64,000 nt of DNA from an uncultured Bacilli bacterium (GTDB lineage Bacteria > Bacillota_I > Bacilli_A > RF39 > UBA660), in the NCBI GenBank assembly GCA_934096275.1, contig CAKOLK010000003.1:40582-104581 (forward strand). Reading direction: 5' to 3'. Both the position numbers and the translations under genes were made by a program. How positions within the stretch are numbered: position 1 is the stretch's first letter; each line of letters starts with the position of its first letter. The notes beneath the pieces are model-generated. The model did no database searches and had not been told where the DNA came from. It saw nothing but the letters and a program-made list of their open reading frames with translations. Of this stretch, positions 46,097 through 54,476 are shown piece after piece.

Positions 46097-46408
46097 GTGG
46101 ACGATAAAAGATTCAAAATGATTGATGAAGAGTTTATTTGTAAAAATTGCAACACCATAGTTAAACCACTAGGATACACTGCAAGAGATCATTGTCCTAA
46201 ATGTTTATACTCAATTCACATAGACAACAACCCTGGTGATAGAAAATGCACCTGTCAAGGATTCTTAAAACCAATCGGAGTGGAAAAACATAAAGATACA
46301 TATAAAATAATATATAAATGTGAAAAATGTAAAGAAATTAAAAAAAATATATGTGCAAAAGATGATAACATGGATGAAATAATAAGACTAAGTGTTATAA
46401 ATGATTAA
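46097..46408 (+). CDS. RNHCP-domain zinc-ribbon protein
   Basis: A 103-residue protein matching the RNHCP domain: FICKNCNTIVKPLGYTARDHCPKCLYSIHID, then GDRKC and KCEKCKEIK. Six or more cysteines suggest zinc binding. The name comes from the motif; function is unknown, an RNA-related role has been suggested. It starts with GTG, supported by AAGGAG 7 nt upstream. Confidence 0.85.
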   Translation: MDDKRFKMIDEEFICKNCNTIVKPLGYTARDHCPKCLYSIHIDNNPGDRKCTCQGFLKPIGVEKHKDTYKIIYKCEKCKEIKKNICAKDDNMDEIIRLSVIND

Positions 46409-46417
46409 GGAGTTAAA

Positions 46418-47611
46418 ATGAAAAAAGTAGTAAAAAGAATTATATTATTATTTATAGTAATACTATTATTACAATTAATAGCAAATATATTTAAAAAAGA
46501 ACATGATATAAACTATGAATTAAACTATAACGATCAAAACTATAAAATACATGAAATATATAAAGATGATAGATATAACTTTGAAATAAATATTGATAAC
46601 AATTACTTTGTATTAGATACAGATAACCTATATCATAAAAAGAAAAAGGTAATAGATAAAATATACTATTATGACACTGAAGATATAAAATGTATCTACA
46701 CACCACTAGAAAACACTGATATAATCTGTCTAGAAAACTCTACATTAAAATCCTACTACGAATCATCTAAACACATTAAATCATTTGTAAAAGAATTAAA
46801 ACAACTAGGATACACAAACCCTTCATGGGACATAAAAGACTCAAAAATAAAAACAATAGACCAAGTCGAAGTCTATCAAGATAATATAAGTGATAATACA
46901 TATATTTATTTATATAAATACAATGGATTCTTTAAAATAACTAATAAAGATTTAAGTAAAATAAATACATTTAACAATGATACATATCTAAACACACTTG
47001 GAGTTCAAGTAGATAAATATTATGTAATACCAAACTATGATGATAAACATGATTTTAAAGAAATATATGTTTATAACATGAAAAATGATAAAAAGAAAAC
47101 AATTAAATTAAAGAATAAAATATCAACAGATTCATACATAAATGGAGTAGTGGATAAAAAAATATATCTAACAGATAAAGACAATTTAATTCAATATAGA
47201 ATAGATCCTAAAAAAAGAAAAGTTGAAGAAGTAGGTAACACTAATGATGGTGGACTAACATATCAAAACAATGAGTTTAAATCTATAAACATGTATGAAT
47301 TTAGAAAAACAGAAATAAAATATGAACAAGATTATACTGATATAATATCTGATTATCAATATATAAATAAAGTAAATAATAATTACTATTACCTTAAGAA
47401 TGATACATTTTATAAGTATAATTCCACATTTGGTGTAACACAAGTCTTATTTAAAAGTGAAGCATCAAACATTGTAATGAATAATGAAGATATATACTTT
47501 GTAAAAGATAATAAACTATATCTATATGATGGATACTTAAGAGAAATATTAAAATATGATGAGTTATCATTCAATAGTACCAATAGATATGCAGTATACA
47601 AAAAATCATAA
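46418..47611 (+). CDS. Membrane-anchored hypothetical protein
   Basis: A 397-residue protein with an N-terminal membrane helix (RIILLFIVILLLQLIANIF) and a long exported part rich in Asn, Asp, Lys and Tyr. The exported part shows repeated short blocks such as YVIPNYDDKHDFKEIYVYNM and KIYLTDKDNLIQYRI that suggest a beta-propeller-like fold. No family or catalytic motif recognised. It follows the RNHCP gene by 9 nt and precedes a small acidic ORF, so the three may be an operon. Confidence 0.6.
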   Translation: MKKVVKRIILLFIVILLLQLIANIFKKEHDINYELNYNDQNYKIHEIYKDDRYNFEINIDNNYFVLDTDNLYHKKKKVIDKIYYYDTEDIKCIYTPLENTDIICLENSTLKSYYESSKHIKSFVKELKQLGYTNPSWDIKDSKIKTIDQVEVYQDNISDNTYIYLYKYNGFFKITNKDLSKINTFNNDTYLNTLGVQVDKYYVIPNYDDKHDFKEIYVYNMKNDKKKTIKLKNKISTDSYINGVVDKKIYLTDKDNLIQYRIDPKKRKVEEVGNTNDGGLTYQNNEFKSINMYEFRKTEIKYEQDYTDIISDYQYINKVNNNYYYLKNDTFYKYNSTFGVTQVLFKSEASNIVMNNEDIYFVKDNKLYLYDGYLREILKYDELSFNSTNRYAVYKKS

Positions 47612-47620
47612 GGAGGAATT

Positions 47621-47776
47621 ATGCCATTAAGAGATGAAAATACTAAAATAAGAAGTATTGATGATGAATTAAAAAGATTAACTGAAGAATTAGGACTAGT
47701 AATAGATATTCCTGATATACCTGATGTAAAAGAAGATAAATCTAAAAAAGATGAAGAAAAAGAAGACAAAGAGTAA
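47621..47776 (+). CDS. Small charged protein, 51 residues
   Basis: ATG with AAGGAGG directly upstream. The product starts MPLRDENTKIRSIDDELKRL and ends in a run of K, D and E, with no membrane segment. It looks like a helix followed by a disordered acidic tail. Unknown function; the strong ribosome site and the terminator at its end support it as a real gene. Confidence 0.6.
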   Translation: MPLRDENTKIRSIDDELKRLTEELGLVIDIPDIPDVKEDKSKKDEEKEDKE

Positions 47777-47792
47777 AATAAAACTCTTTTTT
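47771..47792 (+). terminator. Terminator after small charged ORF
   Basis: GAGT and ACTC arms around an 8-nt loop with a T7 run; the short stem makes it weak. Confidence 0.5.
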
Positions 47793-47816
47793 TCATACAA
47801 TTAACTGAGGTGAAAT

Positions 47817-48266
47817 ATGGAAGAATACACAGTAAAAGAAAATGATACCATATTTTCTATATCAAACTTATATGGCATACCCCCAATAGAAATAATAAGA
47901 ACTAACAATTTAAAAGAACCATACAACATATTAAAAGGCCAAGTATTAGATGTTCCTACAACTACATATAATATATATGATAGATATGTAGTAACAAATA
48001 AAGATACATTATATAGTATTGCTAAAAATGCAAATACCACAACTGATATAATCGAAGCAATAAATGGATTAGAAAAAAATGAATACATCTATGTAGGACA
48101 AACTCTTTTAATACCCAAGAAAGATATAAAGATATACATAACTAAAGAAGGGGATACTTTAGATGACGTATCAGACTACTTAAAAGTAGGAGTCCTAGAC
48201 GTAGTTTATAGCAATAATAATATATTTTTATTACCTGATCAATTGATAACATATCGAAAAGTTTGA
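47817..48266 (+). CDS. Protein of three LysM repeats
   Basis: A 149-residue protein consisting of three LysM-like repeats: EYTVKENDTIFSISNLYG, RYVVTNKDTLYSIAKNANT and IYITKEGDTLDDVSDYLKV. No signal peptide or enzymatic domain is visible. LysM proteins without a signal peptide in Bacilli are often spore-coat or cortex-binding proteins loaded from the mother cell, consistent with other sporulation-family genes here; that is inference. The ATG follows GAGGTG. Confidence 0.8.
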   Translation: MEEYTVKENDTIFSISNLYGIPPIEIIRTNNLKEPYNILKGQVLDVPTTTYNIYDRYVVTNKDTLYSIAKNANTTTDIIEAINGLEKNEYIYVGQTLLIPKKDIKIYITKEGDTLDDVSDYLKVGVLDVVYSNNNIFLLPDQLITYRKV

Positions 48267-48291
48267 TTTTTTAACAAGAATATGTTATAAT
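48263..48291 (+). promoter_or_regulatory. Promoter of the large structured RNA
   Basis: TTGATT at 48263, 17-nt spacer, extended minus-10 TGTTATAAT with TATAAT at 48286. Transcription would start near 48298. No ORF follows. Confidence 0.8.
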
Positions 48292-48297
48292 TATTTT

Positions 48298-48907
48298 CAA
48301 CAAATGGCACATTATTCTAGTCAATAATTTATTACGAAGGTGGGGCTAAAAATCCACTAAAGAGCACATCGATGAAGTCCTTGGTGTTTGCTTTATACGC
48401 CCAGTTTGGGGTGGATGCTGAGGGTTAAGAATTTATGGGCGACTATAATGGCATATAGCAACCGACCCATTTATTCGTGGAGACTTATTATTGTGAGAAG
48501 CCTATACAGATAAACTTGACGGACTTTTTACGAAATAAGTAAGAACCTATTATGTGGCGAAAGTTATGAATAGAGTAGCTTGGCTTGAGTGGTTATTTGG
48601 GATTATGGATAAGTTTTTTGTTACATGGCCAGTGATAAATAATTTGGTAACCATATGAAACTATAATTGCAAAAGAGCATAGTAATAATAATTATTGTCG
48701 GGGAAAACCCCTAGAGTGACATCTCATAGGATTGCAGTGCGTACTAAGTGGTAATCAAGTCGTAGATATGGTGACATACTACTATTTCTTTTAAAAGGGA
48801 ACTGCTACACTGGTAACGGTAAGTAAGAAATAGGGAAATCCAACTTGACCTAAGACGTAAAGTTAACTATGACATAGCCATTCTTTAAGACCTTTGGGTC
48901 TTTTTTT
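48298..48907 (+). ncRNA. Large structured non-coding RNA, about 610 nt (ROOL-like candidate)
   Basis: A promoter, about 600 bases with no ORF and a higher GC content than the surroundings, and a terminator define one transcript. The ends pair: AATGGC (48303-48308) with GCCATT (48877-48882). Internal hairpins include GGGG-AAAA-CCCC at 48700-48711 and CTATTTCTT (48782-48790) with AAGAAATAG (48825-48833). The terminator is AAGACC-TTTG-GGTCTT plus T5 at 48887-48907. RNase P, tmRNA and group I/II intron hallmarks were not found. Size and organisation fit the ornate large RNA classes (ROOL, OLE, GOLLD), with ROOL the best guess from host type; the class is not confirmed. Confidence 0.72.
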
Positions 48908-48995
48908 GTTCGAAAGAAAAAGTGTTAGGTAAGAATTTTCATAGTAACAAAATATGTGTTATAATAAAAACTAATTCAGTTAGGAGATGATAGAT

Positions 48996-49721
48996 TTGAA
49001 GACATATATTGTATTAGATGAATCAGGAGCAATGCATCTAAAAAATGAAAGATACTTTGTAATCGGAGGATTCATTACTAAAGAATTGCATAAAGTTATT
49101 TCATCTCACAAAAAAACAGAAAAAGTAGTAAAACATATAAAAAACATACCTATTGATAAGAAAGTAGAATTAAAATCATATCGAATTACTGATAGACAAC
49201 AGGCATTATTCTTAAATGAACTATATTCATTGGAAAGTGTAGTACCAATAGCAATAATAATTGACAAAGAAAATTTAAAAAAGTTTAATGCATCTGAAAA
49301 TGTTGCATATAATTTTTTTGTAAAAACATTGTTGAATTACTTATTCAAATGTAACATTTCTATCATGCAAACTGATCATATTGAGTTAAGATTAGATAAT
49401 AGAAATGTTTCAGTAAAAGCATTAAAAGATTTAGAAACATTTCTTCAATGGGAATTTGATTTTATGAACTTAGATGTAGAAGTAAAATATTTAGATTCAA
49501 AAGATAATCGAGATATTCAAATGGCTGATTACATTGCAAATCTAGTATGGAAAAAATATAATTTACCTAATGAGAACCTATCAAAAAGAATTACTCAATA
49601 TAACAAAATCTATACTTCGAAGTTTCCGTTTAAATCATTTGGTAATAATCCAAGTTTAAGAAAAGTCGAAGAAAATTGCAAAAATTCAAAAACAAATCAA
49701 GAAACTATTGCAAATCCATAA
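48996..49721 (+). CDS. DUF3800 protein
   Basis: About 241 residues of the DUF3800 family: N-terminal YIVLDESGAM (D-E-S-G motif), RYFVIGGFIT, and C-terminal DNRDIQMADYIANLVWKKYN with the acidic residues of a predicted RNase H-like nuclease. Members are frequent in phage and defence neighbourhoods; activity is unproven. TTG at 48996 is chosen because AGGAG lies 9 nt upstream; the ATG at 48987 abuts that site. It lies between two small-RNA candidates. Confidence 0.82.
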   Translation: MKTYIVLDESGAMHLKNERYFVIGGFITKELHKVISSHKKTEKVVKHIKNIPIDKKVELKSYRITDRQQALFLNELYSLESVVPIAIIIDKENLKKFNASENVAYNFFVKTLLNYLFKCNISIMQTDHIELRLDNRNVSVKALKDLETFLQWEFDFMNLDVEVKYLDSKDNRDIQMADYIANLVWKKYNLPNENLSKRITQYNKIYTSKFPFKSFGNNPSLRKVEENCKNSKTNQETIANP

Positions 49722-49735
49722 AAAAATGGTATAAT
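49708..49735 (+). promoter_or_regulatory. Promoter of a small RNA
   Basis: TTGCAA at 49708, 16-nt spacer, TATAAT at 49730; overlaps the DUF3800 gene end. Confidence 0.7.
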
Positions 49736-49741
49736 ACTACC

Positions 49742-49853
49742 AGAAGACCTTTAAGGCTCATCGAACCAAGTGTTTCGTACACAATGTTCTAATCGTATGT
49801 TAAGTACGAGATTCCTTAGGCAGAAAAGTAATCCATTAGGGTTACTTTTTCTT
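49742..49853 (+). ncRNA. Small structured RNA, about 110 nt
   Basis: Between its own promoter and a terminator lie no ORF but nested hairpins: GAAC-CAA-GTGT-TTCGT-ACAC-AAT-GTTC; TCGTA with TACGA; and outer TAAGG (about 49751) with CCTTA (about 49814), forming a three-way junction. The terminator (AAGTAATCC with GGGTTACTT, then T-rich) lies at 49826-49853. I do not recognise the class. It could be a trans-acting RNA or a leader of the next gene, which starts 50 nt further on. Confidence 0.62.
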
Positions 49854-49902
49854 TTTAATTATGTTATACTCAAATTACTAATAAAAAAAAGGAAGAGATT
49901 AA

Positions 49903-50433
49903 ATGAAACAAAAACAAAAAGTAGATAAAAAGTGGATACTAATAATAACATCAATTGCTTTTACTATATCATTATTACTATCTTTAATATCAGAACTTAT
50001 AATACCTAACGTATTCATCATAATAAGTATTATTTTAGTACTAGTATTCGTATTACTAGGAATAATCTTTGATATAATCGGAGTAGCAGTATCAACAAGT
50101 GATGATAAATCATTTCACAGCATGGCATCACAAAAAGTAATGGGTTCAAAAACTGCAATCAACTTTATAAAAAATAAAGAAAAAGTATCATCATTCTGTA
50201 ATGATGTAATCGGAGATATATGTGGGGTAGTAAGTGGTAGCTGTGGACTTTCAATAGCCATAAAACTATCTAATATGCTAAACATAAATCCAGTACTAAC
50301 AACAATCTTAATAACAAGTACAATATCTGCTTTAACAATCGGAGGAAAAGCAATAGGAAAAACATACGCACTAACAAAAAACAACCAAATAGTATATAAA
50401 ACTGCTAAAATAATGAATATTTTCTCAAAATAA
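49903..50433 (+). CDS. Membrane protein with CorB-like segment, unknown
   Basis: A 176-residue protein with two N-terminal membrane helices (WILIITSIAFTISLLLSLI, then VFIIISIILVLVFVLLGIIFDIIGVAVS), a conserved block HSMASQKVMGSKTAINFIKNKEKVSSFCNDVIGDICGVVSGS, and a further hydrophobic region. Similar Bacillota proteins are sometimes annotated as CorB-related, but the CBS domains and full DUF21 are missing. Function unknown. GGAAGAG precedes the ATG. Confidence 0.7.
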   Translation: MKQKQKVDKKWILIITSIAFTISLLLSLISELIIPNVFIIISIILVLVFVLLGIIFDIIGVAVSTSDDKSFHSMASQKVMGSKTAINFIKNKEKVSSFCNDVIGDICGVVSGSCGLSIAIKLSNMLNINPVLTTILITSTISALTIGGKAIGKTYALTKNNQIVYKTAKIMNIFSK

Positions 50434-50508
50434 CCACAAAAAACCAATATAAACTAGATTTTTTCTTAATTTTTTGGTATAATCTTAACCAGTCAAAGGG
50501 GTGATACA

Positions 50509-51819
50509 ATGATGCCAACAGTATGTATAGTAGGAAGACCAAATGTTGGTAAGTCCACACTATTTAATAAATTAGTAGGTAAAAAAATATCAATAATCGA
50601 AGACACACCAGGAGTCACAAGAGACAGAATCTATGGAGAAGTAAACTATCGTGGATATAACTTCAATCTAATAGACACCGGAGGAATAGATGTTTCAAAA
50701 GAACTATTCAATGATGAAATAAAAGTTCAAGTAGAAATCGGAGTAATTGAAGCAGAAAAAATAATATTTGTAGTAGACGCTAAAGAAGGATTAACTGCAA
50801 ATGATCTTGAAGTAAGAGACTTACTTAGAAAATCAGGTAAAGAAGTAATTGTTGCTATAAATAAAGTAGACAATAAAGAAGCAGAAAAACATCTATATGA
50901 CTTCTATGAACTTGGTTTTGATAAATACATAGAAATAAGTGGTGAACACAACAAAGGAATTGCTGATCTTTTAGATGAAATAGTAATAGACTTTAAACAA
51001 AAAGAAAAAGAAGAAACAGATATTACTAAAATCTGTGTTATAGGAAGACCAAACGTTGGGAAAAGTAGTCTAGTAAATGCTTTATTAAATGAAGAAAGAG
51101 TAATAGTTAGTAATGTAGCAGGAACAACAAGAGATGCAATAGATATAGACTTTAAATACGATAAAGAAGACTACATCTTAATAGACACCGCAGGAATGAG
51201 AAAAAAAGGAAAAGTATTCGAAGCAATTGAAAAATATAGTCTTCTTAGAAGTATGCGTGCAATAGATCGTGCTGATATTTGTCTACTTGTTATAAATAGA
51301 GAAGAAGGAATCATTGAACACGATAAACACATCGCAGGATATGCAATAGAAAAAGGAAAAGGAATAATAATCGTTGTAAATAAATGGGACACAGTAGAAG
51401 AAAAAGATAAAGACATAAAAAACTTTACCAAAGAACTACGTGAAGAATTCAAATTCATTCCATATGCACCAATAGTATTCCTATCTGCACTAACTAAAAA
51501 AAGAATACATACTCTAATGCCTGAAGTAAAAAAAGTAAAACAAAACATAATAAAAGAAATAAAAACAAGTACTTTAAACAACATTATTCAAGAAGCATAT
51601 CAACTAAACCCAGCACCATCATACAAAGGAAAAAGATTAAAGATATATTATGTTTATCAAACAGGAACTAAACCACCTAAGTTTACATTTAATGTAAATG
51701 ATAAAGGACTAGTACATTTCTCATACGAACGCTACATAGAAAATAAAATAAGAGAAAACTTTGACTTTGAAGGAACACCAATACAAATCCAATTTAAAAA
51801 TAAAAATGACATACTTTGA
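50509..51819 (+). CDS. der: Ribosome assembly GTPase Der (EngA)
   Basis: A 436-residue protein with two consecutive GTPase domains (GRPNVGKSTLFNKLVG near residue 8 and GRPNVGKSSLVNALLN near residue 180), each with DTPGVTRD/DTAGMRK and NKxD motifs, followed by the C-terminal KH-like domain. Der is essential for 50S subunit assembly. GGGGTGAT precedes the ATG; a second ATG follows directly. The next gene starts 14 nt before the der stop. Confidence 0.97.
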   Translation: MMPTVCIVGRPNVGKSTLFNKLVGKKISIIEDTPGVTRDRIYGEVNYRGYNFNLIDTGGIDVSKELFNDEIKVQVEIGVIEAEKIIFVVDAKEGLTANDLEVRDLLRKSGKEVIVAINKVDNKEAEKHLYDFYELGFDKYIEISGEHNKGIADLLDEIVIDFKQKEKEETDITKICVIGRPNVGKSSLVNALLNEERVIVSNVAGTTRDAIDIDFKYDKEDYILIDTAGMRKKGKVFEAIEKYSLLRSMRAIDRADICLLVINREEGIIEHDKHIAGYAIEKGKGIIIVVNKWDTVEEKDKDIKNFTKELREEFKFIPYAPIVFLSALTKKRIHTLMPEVKKVKQNIIKEIKTSTLNNIIQEAYQLNPAPSYKGKRLKIYYVYQTGTKPPKFTFNVNDKGLVHFSYERYIENKIRENFDFEGTPIQIQFKNKNDIL

Positions 51820-52315
51820 TAAGTTCATTGATTTTATAACAAGACACAACTTGTATGAAAATAAAAGTTTTATAGCAATAAGTAATAAAACTACTAATAT
51901 AGATTATTATAATGAAGAAGCAAGAGATTTTATTGGATGTTTCTACAAAGTAGAAAATGAAATTATAACAGATTTTAAAGTATGTGTTCCAGAGATAATA
52001 GGTGAAGAAACACTTTTGATAAATATACATGAATATGTACATGCATTAATAATATATCATAGTCTAGGTAAAAAAGAAGATATAGGTTTAGAAAAAGAAG
52101 TACTACCGATGATGTATGAAGAAATGTATGCTGTAGAAAGTGATGAAATAAGTATTAAAAAATATCTAAAAGATCAAAAAGAAATGATAAATGAAATGAA
52201 TAGTGATGAATATACAATTGGTTCAAAAATAAAAGATGAAATAATGTATATATACCCTGATCTAAAAACACAATTAAAACATGCAAAAGCACTGTCAAAA
52301 ACATATAAGAATTAG
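51806..52315 (+). CDS. Small HExxH protein (zincin-like)
   Basis: A 169-residue protein of no recognised family. It contains LLINIHEYVHALIIYHSLGKK, an HExxH motif, and downstream EVLPMMYEEMYAVESDE, whose glutamates could supply a third zinc ligand. No signal peptide, so cytoplasmic. It is not obviously homologous to the two zincins at 9-11 kb apart from the motif. The upstream frame to 51761 is inside der and unsupported. It overlaps the der end, so translation is probably coupled. Confidence 0.6.
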   Translation: MTYFDKFIDFITRHNLYENKSFIAISNKTTNIDYYNEEARDFIGCFYKVENEIITDFKVCVPEIIGEETLLINIHEYVHALIIYHSLGKKEDIGLEKEVLPMMYEEMYAVESDEISIKKYLKDQKEMINEMNSDEYTIGSKIKDEIMYIYPDLKTQLKHAKALSKTYKN

Positions 52316-52327
52316 TATCAAAAAAAT

Positions 52328-52365
52328 ACCCTCTACATAAATTATATTAGTAGGGGGTTTTATTT
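52328..52365 (+). promoter_or_regulatory. Hairpin overlapping the ribosome site of the SpoVIF-like gene
   Basis: ACCCTCTAC (52328-52336) pairs with GTAGGGGGT (52350-52358) and is followed by TTATTTTT. It looks like a terminator for the upstream gene, yet the right arm contains AGGGGG, the ribosome site for the TTG at 52366. Confidence 0.65.
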
Positions 52366-52611
52366 TTGAAATTAAGTGATAGTTTCTTTAAAAAAGTAGA
52401 AAAAAAGACTAATGTAGATAAGAATACAATTCTTTCATTAGCGGAAAAATTACAGAATAATAACATGAAAAACGAAGATGCATTAAGAGATGTTATAAAA
52501 GAAATAAGTACATTAACAGGAAAAGAAGTTTCAAAAGAAAAAGAAGACAAAATCATTAATACAATCATGAATGATAAAGTACCTGATAATTTAGATAAAT
52601 TTGTAAATTAA
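52366..52611 (+). CDS. Stage VI sporulation protein F-like
   Basis: An 81-residue protein resembling SpoVIF: FFKKVEKKTNVDKNTILSLAEKLQ, then DVIKEISTLTGKEVSKEKEDKII. SpoVIF is a late mother-cell protein linked to coat assembly in Bacillus. It starts with TTG 8 nt after AGGGGG. That ribosome site is within the hairpin described above, so expression may be limited. It is convergent with the PilB gene. Confidence 0.82.
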   Translation: MKLSDSFFKKVEKKTNVDKNTILSLAEKLQNNNMKNEDALRDVIKEISTLTGKEVSKEKEDKIINTIMNDKVPDNLDKFVN

Positions 52612-52618
52612 AAAGACA

Positions 52619-54379
52619 CTAATTAATGTCTTTATCTTGATTAATTAAATTAATAAGTTCATCTGTATAAGTAGATGATCTTTTTATGCCTTCTATAGCA
52701 TTACTATTATCATTAGAACTTACAGTAGTATCATTAACACTAGTATCTAAACTATTGGTATTAACAACATTATTAGTAGAGTTAACATCTATATTCTTAA
52801 CATCAGTAACACTATCTAAAGAACTATCTACTTTAAAAGTATTATTATCCAAAGAATTATCAGAAGGTACAACGTCAACTTTATCTTCTGTTTTAGTATC
52901 ATCTTTATCTTTAGAGTAAACATCAACTTTAGGCTTAGTATCTATACTACCAACTCTTAAAGTATTAAAAATATTATTAACTTCAGTCTTAATAGGTTCT
53001 ATATCCTTTGAAACATTACTTACATCATTACCACTAGGTATACTAACAACATTATTAGTCTTTATAGTATTATCAATGCTCTTATTAATAACTTCATCAT
53101 TTAATTTATCATCCATAATATTCATACCAATATTTTCTGGAGCATCATTTACTATATCATTAAACTCATTAGCCTTAGCACTAAATACATCATCAACATC
53201 ATCATCTAAATCAACTAACTTAAATACTTCTTCAAAAGTAGTAACACCATTCATTATCTTTATAAGTCCATCTTGAAGAAGAGTCTTAACACCTTTTTGA
53301 TAAATAAGTCTTCTAAGAGCATGTCTATCTTCATCTTTATTAATTGCATCTCTTATTTCTTCATTAATAAGAAGTACTTCTTGCAAAGCAATTCTTCCCT
53401 TATAACCATTATGACACTCTTCACATTTACCAGGTTCATAAACTTCATTAACATCAAGACCAAGAGATTTTTTAAATATCTTCTTTTCAGCCTCAGTAGT
53501 AGGCCTTTTTTTTGCACACTTTTTACATAACCTTTTAGCAAGAGTTTGTGAAATAATTCCTTTTAAAGAACTAGCAAGTAAATATCTTTCAACATCCATA
53601 TCAATAAGTCTTTCAATAGTAGTCAAAGAGTTATTAGTATGTAGAGTAGATAATACTAAGTGTCCAGTAATTGAAGCACGAACCGCTATTTTAGCAGTCT
53701 CACTATCCCTTATTTCCCCGATTAGTACTATGTTCGGATCTTGTCTTAATATAGAACGAAGTACACTAGCAAAATCAAGTCCTATTTCAGGATTAACTTG
53801 TACTTGATTAATACCTTCAATATTCATTTCTACTGGGTCTTCAACAGTAATTATATTAGTTTCTTCACGATTAAGTCTTTGTAAAATAGAGTACACAGTA
53901 GTACTTTTACCAGAACCAGTCGCACCAGTAACTAAAATAATACCATTTGGATTAGCAATCATCTTTAAAATAAGTTTGTAATTTTCATCAGTAAACCCAA
54001 GAGTCTCAAGACCTTTCAAACTCATTGAATAATCAAGAATTCTTATTACAATCTTTTCACCAAAAGAAGTAGGAAGAGCAGAAACACGCATATCCAAATC
54101 CATTCCTTCAAGAGTAGTCTTAATCGCACCATCTTGTGGTAAACGAGATTCAGTAATATTCATTCCCGCAAGTAGTTTAACCCTTGTTACTAAGTTTCTT
54201 TTATATTTATTCTCAATTATTGCATAGTCAATCAAACTACCATCAATTCTTATCCTTATTTTTAAGTAATTTTCCATTGGATCGAAATGAATATCACTCG
54301 CATTTCTCTTAACAGAATCAATGATTATTTCATTAACAATATCAACAATCGGAGTATTTAAAAAATCAAATTCTCTCAT
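52619..54379 (-). CDS. PilB/GspE-type assembly ATPase with long C-terminal tail
   Basis: About 586 residues. The ATPase core holds Walker A GATGSGKST (around residue 150), an Asp box, HTNNSLTTIERLIDM and a zinc-binding tetracysteine region (CKKCAKK and CEECHNGYKGR). It powers pilin assembly in type IV pili, type II secretion and competence pseudopili. The N-terminal MshEN domain is missing. After residue about 410 comes a roughly 180-residue low-complexity tail rich in D, N, S, V and T, unusual for the family. The ATG at 54379 is preceded by AGAGGGA. It is divergent from the large pilin-like genes; PilC and PilD are not in the window. Confidence 0.9.
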   Translation of the reverse strand: MREFDFLNTPIVDIVNEIIIDSVKRNASDIHFDPMENYLKIRIRIDGSLIDYAIIENKYKRNLVTRVKLLAGMNITESRLPQDGAIKTTLEGMDLDMRVSALPTSFGEKIVIRILDYSMSLKGLETLGFTDENYKLILKMIANPNGIILVTGATGSGKSTTVYSILQRLNREETNIITVEDPVEMNIEGINQVQVNPEIGLDFASVLRSILRQDPNIVLIGEIRDSETAKIAVRASITGHLVLSTLHTNNSLTTIERLIDMDVERYLLASSLKGIISQTLAKRLCKKCAKKRPTTEAEKKIFKKSLGLDVNEVYEPGKCEECHNGYKGRIALQEVLLINEEIRDAINKDEDRHALRRLIYQKGVKTLLQDGLIKIMNGVTTFEEVFKLVDLDDDVDDVFSAKANEFNDIVNDAPENIGMNIMDDKLNDEVINKSIDNTIKTNNVVSIPSGNDVSNVSKDIEPIKTEVNNIFNTLRVGSIDTKPKVDVYSKDKDDTKTEDKVDVVPSDNSLDNNTFKVDSSLDSVTDVKNIDVNSTNNVVNTNSLDTSVNDTTVSSNDNSNAIEGIKRSSTYTDELINLINQDKDIN

Positions 54380-54476
54380 AAAATCCCTCTTTATTCTCAT
54401 ATTCTTTTAATTTACACTGGAAATTATTATATAAATATTATATAATATATTTAGTTAATAATCAAGGGTGATTTTA

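Noticed and set aside
48298..48907. RNase P RNA, tmRNA or group II intron
   Set aside because: The RNase P core sequences, a tmRNA tag frame with tRNA-like ends and a domain V hairpin were not found. No reverse transcriptase is nearby.
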